Positions 23,301 to 32,819 of a stretch of 64,000 nucleotides of DNA are shown here, one piece after another. The notes beneath the pieces are model-generated. The model had not been told where the DNA came from. It saw only the letters and a program-made list of their open reading frames with translations, and ran no database searches. Both the position numbers and the translations under genes were made by a program. How positions within the stretch are numbered: the stretch's first letter is position 1; every line of letters begins with the position of its first letter. The stretch spans positions 930,001-994,000 of the forward strand of contig JBAIAA010000524.1 of the NCBI GenBank assembly GCA_037893245.1. The letters are read 5' to 3'. Source of the stretch: Crossaster papposus. Taxonomy: Eukaryota > Echinodermata > Asteroidea > Velatida > Solasteridae.

Positions 23301-23585
23301 CAGTCAATTACACAAAATCGACCATGTTATAATCCTCCGAGCGCGAGCAGTGTGTGACAACGTGGCCACGTCCACCCCGGCCCTGGCCCCGCTGGAACGT
23401 CCCTGGCGCTCGCTGCGCACTGGGCGCCCCGACACGTTCACCGGTAAACGAGCAGTTTTCAAAACCCCATTAAAAACGACGCCGTGTAACTCACCTGAAC
23501 ATGACCTTGTTTTCCAGATTTTCCAGAGAAGAATTAAAATGGCCAGCAAGTGGGACAGATCTCCTATAAGCCGAAAGAAATTCAT
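20384..23585 (-). CDS. KDELR: KDEL receptor (ER lumen protein retaining receptor)
   Basis: Coding exons on the minus strand: 23585-23495 (ATG at 23585), 22770-22511, 21672-21420, 20418-20384. Joined, they give 212 aa, the length of vertebrate KDELR1/2. The protein starts [13 protein letters not shown] and contains [15 protein letters not shown] sequence, [25 protein letters not shown], the [13 protein letters not shown] block and [13 protein letters not shown], then the tail [11 protein letters not shown]. This seven-helix Golgi/ER membrane protein binds escaped soluble ER proteins by their C-terminal KDEL-type signal at Golgi pH and returns them in COPI vesicles. The lysine-rich tail used for COPI recruitment is kept (GKK, Ser209), but the residue before it is Gln where vertebrates have Lys. 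The last exon encodes only 10 complete residues; it was placed by its acceptor TTGCAG and by phase. Which vertebrate paralogue it is closest to cannot be decided; it probably predates their duplication. Confidence 0.95.
20551..20899. repeat. inverted-repeat element ending AGAGCGCTAACTC
   Basis: AGAGCGCTAACTC near 20552 is matched by GAGTTAGCGCTCT near 20885, bounding about 350 bp without a gene in the first intron from the 3' end of the KDEL receptor. Probable MITE; target duplication not clear. Confidence 0.4.
21730..22213. mobile_element. TTAA-flanked element (family C, CCCTAAC ends)
   Basis: Begins TTAA-CCCTAACC and ends GTTAGGGTTAA. Longer imperfect inverted arms lie inside each end (AACTTCAACAG against TTGGAGTTTGA). 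It lies in the KDEL receptor intron 21673-22510. A second copy with the same termini is at 34940-35402. The ends mimic the telomere repeat but occur only once per end. Confidence 0.55.
23000..23095. mobile_element. internal fragment of a family A MITE
   Basis: CAGCATCTATGAATACAAAAC and the following bases match the subterminal part of the copies at 70-354 and 35958-36336. The terminal repeats are lost. It lies in intron 1 of the KDEL receptor. Confidence 0.45.
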
Positions 23586-23664
23586 ATTTGCGGCTTTTTT
23601 TCTAAACGAAACACAGAACGAGTGGTACACGTTACGTCCGAAAAATGGCTGCAAAATGCGAAGT

Positions 23665-23672
23665 TGACGTGG
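23665..23672. promoter_or_regulatory. UPR element (ATF6/XBP1 site) upstream of KDELR
   Basis: TGACGTGG, the published unfolded-protein-response element core, lies 80-87 bp upstream of the KDEL receptor ATG, in a GC-rich stretch that also has an AAAATGGC motif. A palindromic ACGTGGCCACGT is present in intron 1 (about 23358-23369). KDEL receptor genes are known stress-induced genes, so the site is plausible, but an 8-mer can occur by chance. Confidence 0.4.
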
Positions 23673-24245
23673 CGGTGCCGTGCGTGGCAGCCGCGTGAGG
23701 TATGAATTGGTAACCGGGGGATACACACTATGCTGCAATGCATGGGTTTTGATCTGTGGGTACCAGTGAAGTCATTAAACAAACGCCTTATGTGCGTAAT
23801 ATATCCTGCCTGGGACATCATTTTTGTTTTCACACTAATTTCATAACAACTTTACATGAATGTTTACCCGATCTTATCACAATTAAAAATACAATGTACT
23901 TCGATTAAAATATAAACATGCTCTAATATTACCCTGTCTAAAGAAGAAAGTCAAGGATTTTAGCGTATATTAAATTGTCGGTCTTAAATGTTACCCTAGT
24001 TCCATACCGCCAACAAATAATCGAGGCGCGCTAATTCAAGTTTCCTATGCGATCAATATAATTGACCTGCTGAAGATTCGGACGTGTTCACACAAGCACT
24101 GTTAATAAAAAAAATAAAAAAAATGGTGGTTGGGAGTGACACGTAATTATCCTTGCGGATACACGGCACGAGAGAGCCCCCCCCCCCCCCCCCTCCCTAA
24201 GTTCCCCATACTGTATACTTACGCAAACTATTGTTACCTAACGCA

Positions 24246-24382
24246 CCCCCCCCCCACCCCCCCCCCCCCCCCACCCCCCCCCCCCACAAAAAAAAAAAAT
24301 TAAAAAATTACCTAAAAGAATTCCTGAGGAACCGCAACATTTCACGAACACAATGGGGGGGGGGGGGGGGGGGGGGGGGGGG
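24246..24382. repeat. paired poly-C and poly-G tracts
   Basis: A 42-base C tract with a few A interruptions (24246-24287) is followed 67 bases later by an uninterrupted run of 28 G (24355-24382). The two can pair with each other as a hairpin or form separate G-quadruplex and i-motif structures. Exact lengths may be affected by sequencing error. Confidence 0.75.
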
Positions 24383-25744
24383 TGACCTCTGTCTCTTATC
24401 CGCTTTAATTGTTCAAGCGGACAGGGAAAACTGTAGTATATATATAAAAAACACTTTAATGTGTGGAATCAATAAAACACGACCGAGGGCAACAACTTTT
24501 TATCCACCAGATTTTCATCATTTGTAAACAAATTAAAACGCTTTACAAATTCTCTCCTTCTTGAAATAAAAAAAAATATGCGCGAGCCCAAAAAAATTTG
24601 AATAAAATATTTGAAACAGCACACAAATACTCTAAGGTGCCAGTCTTCCAAATAAACTGAATTGTTTATTCGTTTTGATTCAGAAAAAGGATTCAAATAA
24701 TAGGCCAAGGTTTTTACATGTCACAAATGTCGGGTATAATGTGCACGATAAAATGCTCCTATTGTTTCAAATTCGGACATAGATTTGTAATTTCGAATTT
24801 GTTTAGGACACAAGTCAACCACGCCCACTGTAATCTATCCCAGTAAGATTGAATCACGTTCATACAAGATTTGAACCTAATCACAGTTTGTCAAATTTTA
24901 ATAAATGCAATTTGATTTATGGCCATCATCAAACACATACTGTATTTACAAAAAAAAGAGTTGGGTTTTAAAAGGAAAAAAACGAATTACACAGGTACAT
25001 TTTACAAGAAATCTAACTCACTACATGTTCTTATATTTCCCTTGTGTCGTATGGTTCTAGCTATGTTATAAATACATGTACTGTATATTTCCCTTTGCTC
25101 TTGTTTACACTCCAACGCACTTCCTTCTTATTCCTCCATGCTCAAACAAACAAAAACATGTTTTTTAAATGGCACAGTATACCCATCACGATATATGAGA
25201 CCGAGGGACCTCCCTATACCTATGCACTCTCTGGACCCTTGTTACCCATTTGTTTTAGCAATAAAGAGTGCACACGCACCAGCAAAGTGACCTTTGTATA
25301 TACACTGTAATTGTTAAGTTTAAACAGCTCCCTCTATTGTTCACAAATGGAGTCCACACACAAATGAGAAAATGTACAAAAGTCAAACCAACTATCCATT
25401 TAGCTAGAATCCATCACAAGAAAACAAAAACACACGTCCAATTTCGTTTTAAAAATGTATAACTTTGAGATTAATTGGAGTAAGTTAACATGCCCAAAAT
25501 GTTTAATCTGTTAATGGTGGGTAAACAAATAAAGAGTCTATTTTTAAGACATGTCAATTAGTAAAATGTGACAAGTTTATCAAATTTTCAAAACAAAACA
25601 AAACAGAAGTTGATATTGACTTTGGGCAGCCAGGAGAGACTGCAATCCCTAAAGGCAATAAAAAGCGTATCTCGCGTTTTGCAAATAAACTCTTCAAACA
25701 GAAACCGTTTTAATCCTATCCCTCCAGGGTATTTTGGCTACACA

Positions 25745-26010
25745 CCCTGCCAGACACAGCAACATGCATCATTTGTCAAAGTGATAACCCTGGCCAGTGC
25801 AGCAAGATCCATCAGGTCAAAAATCTCAAAGTCAAACTTCCTTAGAGTCTGTGGTCACCCAACGCAGCAGAATCCATCTCTGGCATTGTTCAATGGGGAT
25901 TAGCTCTCATAGTCTTAGACTGTGGTCGTTTATGCACTGGTGTTGACGGCTGAATGCATCAAAATGCACCAGACTTGTTTACCTGATGCACTACGCTGCA
26001 TCTGGCAGGG
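25745..26010. mobile_element. MITE with CCCTGCCAGA ends
   Basis: CCCTGCCAGA at 25745-25754 is the exact reverse complement of TCTGGCAGGG at 26001-26010, with further matching of ATGCATC-type blocks inside. 266 bp, non-coding. Confidence 0.55.
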
Positions 26011-26747
26011 CTAATAATTTGACAAATGCCAAAAACTTATATCTAAAACTAAAGTTTCAAAACATAAAACAAAATCCTGCCCCTCATTTCTCCCCCCCCC
26101 CCCCCCCATACCCCTCAAAAAACCCAAAAAAACCTTAAATTACCGGTATTTCTTGATTAAACAGACAAGATAAATCTACAATTATACACAGTTCTGGCAC
26201 AAAACTTCTACTCGCTTTGAAAAGTGGATTATTTCCAATTATTTTCACATCAGAAATAACACTTTAAACTTTTGGACTACAGTAGAAAATCAACATAAAT
26301 ACGATAATAGTTTCTACACACAAGTTCTACACACAAGTTATTCTTCAAAACAAAAATATTTTGAATATTTTGTGATGTTCTTCGGAGACCAGCATGTTTT
26401 TGTTTGTATACCTTTTACCTCAAGCTAGACTCATCCTTATTTTTTATTTATTTTTTCTCTAGAAAATGTGAAACCTGTACATTCCTAGCTAAACTTCATG
26501 TAAATGTGCTTCCGAAGTGTTTATTACACAGCCTAAAATGTATAACATAAAATACCCCATCTACAGCCAATTCCTAAATACGTACCTTATTTCTATCATT
26601 TCTGTAGAAATAAGATTTTTTTTTCCCTGTAGAAAACATCTCAAAACTTTGCAATGCAAACAAAAAACATCCTAGAATGTAGGCTAGCAAAATTTATCAT
26701 TGAAATTTCTTACCTTATTTAAAAAATACAAAAAAAATACGCTATTA

Positions 26748-27100
26748 GCCAAGGGGGTTGGTCGTTATCAAATGAGGGGAATAATGCTCATAGCAATTTT
26801 TAGCAAGGTATGCCCCGTAGTTGGAGAATATGTGATAGCCTTGCAGCGGTGGCAGCTTTTTGGGTGTTATCGCCTTTTAAAAAGAAAATGGCTGCCAAAA
26901 AACATTTTACCACATAATTAATCTGTTAACAAGCACATTGGCGGCCATTTTGAAAAATAAAATTTAAAAACAACGTGAGAACACCCCAAAAAAAACTGCC
27001 ACCCCTCAACACTAGGTGTGCATACCTTGCCAAAAATTGCCAAGAGCATTACTCCCTCGATCATTTGATACCGGTGGCCCAATTATTGGGCTGATGGCTG
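26748..27100. repeat. long-armed palindrome (foldback element)
   Basis: The left arm (TATCAAATGAGGG, TAATGCTC, AATTTTTAGCAAGGTATGC, AAAATGGCTGCCA) is repeated in reverse complement on the right (TGGCGGCCATTTT, GCATACCTTGCCAAAAATT, GAGCATTA, CATTTGATA). The arms are about 150 bp with a short centre. It shares its AAAATGGCNGCCA centre with the palindromes at 39.7 and 54.9 kb. Confidence 0.7.
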
Positions 27101-27155
27101 ATGGCCTAAACTATAAAATGTTAGTTTTGATGAGTATGTACACATTATTATTATT

Positions 27156-27161
27156 TTTATT
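27156..27161 (-). terminator. possible UBE2I polyadenylation signal
   Basis: AATAAA on the minus strand, about 390 nt after the UBE2I stop codon. A (GAT)n microsatellite at 27516-27537 would lie in the 3' untranslated region. Confidence 0.3.
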
Positions 27162-27551
27162 TGTTTCCCGACAACTTAATGTGTAACCAAAACACAATAC
27201 ACTGTAGCCGTTTTCAAAGGTAATTTTCATAGTAAGAGGAAGTGGCATAAATACTTATATCCAACATCAGGAAACGTGAACATACGTAAAATTACGTGAA
27301 CACTCCAAGTTTTGAGATCATTTCTGCGACAGATTCAGCAAAAAATAAAAAAAATAAGCCGAAGCTTCTTGATAATGCTGACCGTGTACAAGACATGACA
27401 GAATAAGAAAAAATGACTAAATTACACCCAAATATGCAGACTAAGTAATGAAGTATCCGAGGCTGAGTTTTCAGAAAGAACGGGACAAAAATGAAGAGGA
27501 CTTATGATGGATGTGGATGATGATGATGATGACGATGAGGCAATGACAATC

Positions 27552-30500
27552 TCATATTGCCATGAACTGTTGAGCTTGTGCTTTAATTCTCTTGTCGTAC
27601 TCCGCCTTGTTGTTCCTGGAAAGACAGACGAAAAACAAACAACGAGAATGGAACCATAAAGGGCCGGTTGGAACTTGGCGCAAAAAGAGTACGGAATCAC
27701 AAATCTCAAGCCATTCTACTGTACTGTCATTTCCACGTGACAGATTCCCGGGCACCGTGCAAAGATATTTGAGGAATCATGCGCGACTTAAAAAGGCAAC
27801 ACGTTTGTTTTGGACTCCACCTTTTTTTACTAAATTTCTTGGGAACGGAAGGTGCTGTGCTTGCGGAATTTGGTATAAGAGCACCAGTAAGTAATTAACT
27901 GGAAAATGGTAACAAATCTCCCGTCAAAGAACATGGCGTCTTTTATTGATCAATTTCTCGTGTTCGATAAAGTTCAGCGTGTGGCGTTATAGACACCGCC
28001 ACGTTCACAGGTCTAAGTTCGGGCTAGGGCCCCAAATGGGGCTACAATTAGCTCTCTTTTGCCTTTTGGGATATCAGTTGGAACTCGGCTCAAAAATAGT
28101 ACGGAATCACAAATGTGTGACGGATACCCATTATTTTATACTCCTGGGTGGAAAAAGGCAACTGTAATAAAATGTCTTGCAAAAGAGCACAAACGCCATG
28201 AGTCGACCACCATAATGCCTGGGCCATGGCATTCTAAACTGTCAGTAGGGCTACAGAAACTAGTAAGCTTTGCTGATGTCTGACTTACGTGATCATAGTG
28301 TAGGCTTCGGCTTGCGCTGGGTCTTTGATGTTAGGGTCGTCGAGTAATGCCTGTATTCCAGTCAGAATCTGGAAGAAAAAAAAACAGGAATTGCTTTAAA
28401 AAAGATAATTGATGACCTAAATTGATAAAACAATTCAAAGCTCATAGAACTATTAACCACTTTGCGCTAGGAATATTTTAACATCAACGAGCGGAGGCGC
28501 GGGATTATTTTTAACGAAACTCGATCCGAGGCGGGTTCAGGCCGATGGTACCGGAAAGATCGCTGCTGACAGACATTTCCAGCCTTGGATCCAACAGCAA
28601 ACCAACTAATAAGACACAGTTGGATCCTGTTGGATTTAGCAGGCAAGTCATTTGATATGTTTAGGTACCCAACAACTTAGTAAGTTGAACCGTGTTGGAT
28701 TGAGTTACAGTCGGACTCTGTTGGATTTAGCAGGCAAGTCCTGGCGAACTATTTGGGGGGTTGGGGTACATTTCCAAGGATTAAGTTAAAAAAAACTAAA
28801 CTAAACATTTAATTTATTGTCGGCATTATTTAAATCAATTTAATGTCGATTTCGAGTGATCGCATGGAACCACTCCTTCATCGCATTTACCTGTCTTATT
28901 GTAACTGTGGGTCTCCAGTCTTTATCTTCATCCAGAATTGACAAACAAACGGTGCCCGAAGGGTAGACGTTAGGGTGGAACAATGGCGGTTCAAATTTAC
29001 CTAAAACACAAGTACCAAGATTACAATGCACAAAGATTGAACCCTAACCCTGCTAATGCAGAAAGAATCAAGTAAACATAGGGCTATTTCAAATCCCTGG
29101 CTTCATCTTCGTCTTAGGACAATTTTAAGCTCCTAACGGTACTGCGAGATTTCAGTCCGATTCTGGTGCCTGTTGTGCTTGAGAAACATTCAATCGATTG
29201 ATATGAACTTAAAAGTTCAAATATTTTCATTTGCTTTTACTTCTATTTGCTTCTCGGAGATTCAGAAGTTGAAGGTGAAACCAAACCTGAAGACGAAGCA
29301 AAAGTTTGGAAAACACCCATATTGTTGCATTTTACAGCCAACACAAGTCTCTAATGCTTTGTTGTATCTTGTTGTAATAAGCAGGATGACAAGACCAGCC
29401 AACTGAATCCACTGTTGCATTTTGTTGCATTCAGCGGTGAAACTATTTGGTGCCAAGGCTGGTGTATACTGGATTAACTGGGCAATGCAAAAATATCGGA
29501 TCCGAATTCTTCAAAAAATTGGTCAAATATCAGCTATTCTGAAGTCTGCTCTTGACATTTTTTTAATAAGCTCAAAAAAATTGAACAAACTCCCGATTTG
29601 TAACCAGTTTAGAACGGCACATGTTTAACTTGATCAGTACATTTCAAAATTGAATATTCAAATATTTCATAAAGTCCAAAGACATACAATGTAGGCGGAA
29701 TAATCCAATATTCAAATTTGTTGAAAAGGCAAACAAAATCACAACTTTACCATTTTCAAGCAGGAAAGCATTGATTTTCTTACATTTTGGTGGTGATGAG
29801 GGATAGTCGTCCTTGAAGATCATCCTTAAGGAATATACGCCTTTCTCCCAAGACGTCTACATTCACAAAATTGCAAGCAACAAATATGCAAATTTTAATC
29901 ACGAATGAAAGTTAAGTCTATCCCAAATCCAGTCACATGTCAATAGAAAGTCTGGTCACAATAAAAAATAGCTGAAAAATAGCTTGTGGCTTGATTTGGT
30001 ACCGCATGACTTTTGATATTTTGCGAGGACTTGAAAGAACTTGTGATGATTTATGGGCTTTGGGCACAATTACACCGGGCCTGGTGAAACCTATAGACAG
30101 AAGTCAATTAATTTATAACCAGTTCACACCGGAATTATTTTGCCATTGGATAGGAAGGTTGTTTAATTCAGCAAAATATAACAGAACAAGGATTATAAAG
30201 TTTTAAAAATAAGCAGCTAAAATAAGACGGATACTGTTCACTTGTTTTCACCATCGTTAGAATTTATGATGTAAAAGTGACCGTTTGGAAAAGTATTAAA
30301 AACCAAAGCAAACAACTTACCCCCTTCTTTCCAGGAATTGCTGGAAGGAAAGAAAGAAAACACATTACATCATTGAAGTGTCACCTGATCACATTGACTG
30401 GGTGGATGTAAAGGTAGTAATATTTTTTTTCTCAATATCTGCAAATGGTGTATCCTAATTTTAATTCTTTAGGTCATAATACCCATTGCCTCAATGTTCC

Positions 30501-31231
30501 CTCCAAAAAGCAGGTTTTACGGTACGTAAAATTCATAAATCGGCTGTATGCAAAATCGGCTGCAGAAATAGGAAACTCACCACATTCCCAATTCATCAGA
30601 TTCAGCGTCCCGTCTGCATGCTTTGTAGGTTTAGCAACAAATCCCTTCAAAGAATGAGACCAAAATGTCACCCATACCTTCATGCATACCTCTAAACAGT
30701 ATGTAAATGGCGGAACATTATTTTTAAGTGTCTGAACATCTTTAAGACGTACCTGTGTACAACCTGGATTCACCTACATCACCATGTAAGTTTAAAATAA
30801 CAAAGTTTCAATGGAGAGACTTAAGCCACAACTTTAAGTTCTATGAATTTATGAAATGAAATTTGTTATTTACATAATTATTAACATTTTTTGTTAAATT
30901 TATGCTAATGACATCTGCTGTAAATTTCGCGGGAGTTCGCGCTGAGTACAAACTGGCCCTCGAAGTGTCTGTCGTCAAAGTGTTACATTTTCTCCAAGCC
31001 TAAAAAACTGAACCTTGTCCAAAGTAAATAAAAAACTACACTTACAAATGGATGAGACTTCCTCCAGGCTTTTCTCTCCTGCGATAGACGTGTCTGTGCA
31101 ATGCCTGGCACCCCACCTCCTATCCCGGCACCAGTCCCCGACGGCAGATATGAGCTACATGCACTGACGGGAATGGAGCCACCCATCATTTGCCTTTGGC
31201 TAGTAATCTGTAAGTTAGTAGCGGCCTGCAT
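27552..31231 (-). CDS. UBE2I: SUMO-conjugating enzyme UBC9, with N-terminal extension
   Basis: Minus-strand exons: 31231-31046, 30644-30581, 30340-30321, 29856-29784, 29000-28891, 28368-28289, 27615-27552; 198 aa. From Gly43 the protein aligns without gaps to the 158-residue UBC9 fold. It contains [20 protein letters not shown], then [28 protein letters not shown], then [42 protein letters not shown]. Cys133 in GTVCLSIL corresponds to catalytic Cys93. UBC9 takes SUMO from the E1 as a thioester and attaches it to lysines of mostly nuclear proteins. The acceptor of the 20-nt exon is preceded by a long pyrimidine tract, and the phases agree throughout. The first 40 residues (MQAATNLQI onward, Gly/Ser-rich) are unlike known UBC9. 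An in-frame stop lies 12 bases before this ATG, so either translation starts here or the true start codon is in an unseen upstream exon. The C-terminus ([25 protein letters not shown]) is diverged. Confidence 0.92.
28453..28586. mobile_element. truncated inverted family B MITE
   Basis: Starts TTAACCACTTTGCGC and continues as the reverse complement of the 16386-16627 element through CGAAACTCGATCCGA to GACAGACATTTCC, then breaks off. UBE2I intron. Confidence 0.6.
28625..28742. repeat. direct repeat of TTGGATTTAGCAGGCAAGTC
   Basis: The same block, preceded by CTGTTGG-type sequence, occurs near 28633 and again near 28722, with related GTTGGAT stretches between. Lies beside the truncated MITE in the UBE2I intron. 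Confidence 0.5.
29095..29200. repeat. dispersed repeat shared with 55795-55900
   Basis: ATGCCTGTTGTGCTT-like sequence, GAAACATTCAAT, CTGCGAGAT and the opening CCATGGCTTC-type block occur in the same order in both places. UBE2I intron here, intergenic there. Confidence 0.5.
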
Positions 31232-31563
31232 CTTGCAGGTCTACTTCGTCTCCTTTTGCAGTCTTCAAAAGGTTTTGTCAATCTGAAAGGATGTCCGTTT
31301 GGTTGTTTTGTTTTTATTCGTTTGGTGTTTTGGACTTCTACTTTACCTGGTGCAGTGTCGATGTCTAGAAAGAGAGAATTGTTATTATTATGTTATTAAT
31401 CTAATTGATCTAGCAGATCATTTGCTTGACTCTAGCAGCAGATTTCTAGATTCTTGATTTTTCAATTTTCATCTGACCATTTTGTTGAGTAGGTTCTTTG
31501 GCTACTCTGCCCGATGATTTTAACCCTAACGTACCTGAATATATCAAAATTCATTCCATATTT

Positions 31564-31777
31564 TGTCGGACAACAAGACAAGTTCAATAAACTGTTCGTG
31601 ACCCAGGTCACGCCCGAACCAATCACAGGGCTTTAACATTGACGTCACACAACAGCCGCCGGATCTGTATTACCGGCATTGTGGAATTAAACACCAGCAT
31701 TTGTGTGTCGTCAGTGTTGAAGCCCTGTGATTGGTTCGCGCGTAACCTGGGTCACAGTTTATTAAACTTGTCCGACA
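31564..31777. mobile_element. foldback MITE in the UBE2I-WBP2 interval
   Basis: The first 80 or so bases (TGTCGGACAA, GTTCAATAAACTGT, GACCCAGGTCACG, GAACCAATCACAGGGCTT) return in reverse complement at the other end, finishing TTGTCCGACA. The loop is about 50 bp. There is no protein. Confidence 0.75.
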
Positions 31778-32290
31778 TTATGCTGTGTACAGGTGCACGC
31801 ATCGTACTTTTCAAACGTTCGCCCAGTGTATGCCATATTAATGTGAGAGGTGAGCTGAATGAAGACTGTTTAGTTTGGAACAGGATAGTTTTAGGCATGT
31901 CATACTCTTTTAAACCTTTTTGTACGAAATTGGGAAGGATTTAAATGTCTCTTGATTTGGCCATGGTCATGGTGGTGACTAAACAAATAGACAAATTTTG
32001 GAGGTAAACCGTGCAGCAGTTTGGGGGTTATAAATGCCTAACATTTTTGCAATTTTTTCAAAGCGGCAATTTTTGTAGGAGGTGTTTATGTCATGTGGTT
32101 GTACTTGTTGTAATTGGCCGATAAGTCTCCGCCCTGCGGGCGTCGGAGCTCCATAGTTCTGGGGATTAGTGCTATATTGTAAGCTGGAGTTACTACTCTA
32201 GCCCCACTACATAAGTGTGGCCCCCATATCATAATTGCTATACTACATGCAGCATATACGGGGGCTACTCAATTCAAGCTAGCTACGAAC

Positions 32291-32302
32291 TGCGCCTGCG
32301 CG
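32291..32302. promoter_or_regulatory. NRF1-like site between UBE2I and WBP2
   Basis: TGCGCCTGCGCG differs from the NRF1 palindrome by one base. It lies in the 1.6-kb head-to-head interval, where a shared or back-to-back promoter is expected. Motif evidence only. Confidence 0.3.
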
Positions 32303-32819
32303 CGGTGCCGGTGGTGCTTTGTTGAGAATTGAGATTGAAAATGTCGATGACTGATCTGGGACTCGACTGTGATTTAAAATAAGAAGCCTGGCAGCACTCT
32401 TGCATGCATGACCATATTTCTAAGTTGTGTATTTCCACAAGACGACTATTTTTTACATGAAAAGTGATAGAAACTCACAATTTTATACTTACAATCCGCA
32501 TAAACATTGACCGATCGAGGAACCAACGTCAAGTTTTTGTGAATGTGAATTACGTACACCGTCACGTACACGAAAACGTACGTAAAAACATGCGCAATTT
32601 TTTCCCCTGGTTTTCCGCAAATACGTTTTGATATTACGCATTAGTAAGCGTGAACCAGGCACTTTTGCACTGGTCCCAATTCGATGTGAACCATCGAGAA
32701 ACCCGCAAAATGTTTTGTATTCTTAGAACTCATGGTGGCGCTATGCATGCTCACAAATCTCCCTTAACTCGATGGGGTTTGCATTACATCAAAAAATAAC
32801 AACAACAAGATTTCGCAAG

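Larger units (their letters stand above)
23673..27150. other. intergenic interval between KDELR and UBE2I
   Basis: No coding sequence is recognised. It holds the poly-C/poly-G pair at 24246-24382, an inverted-repeat element at 25745-26010, a poly-C tract near 26092-26107 and a long-armed palindrome at 26748-27100. The rest is AT-rich and unremarkable. Confidence 0.5.
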
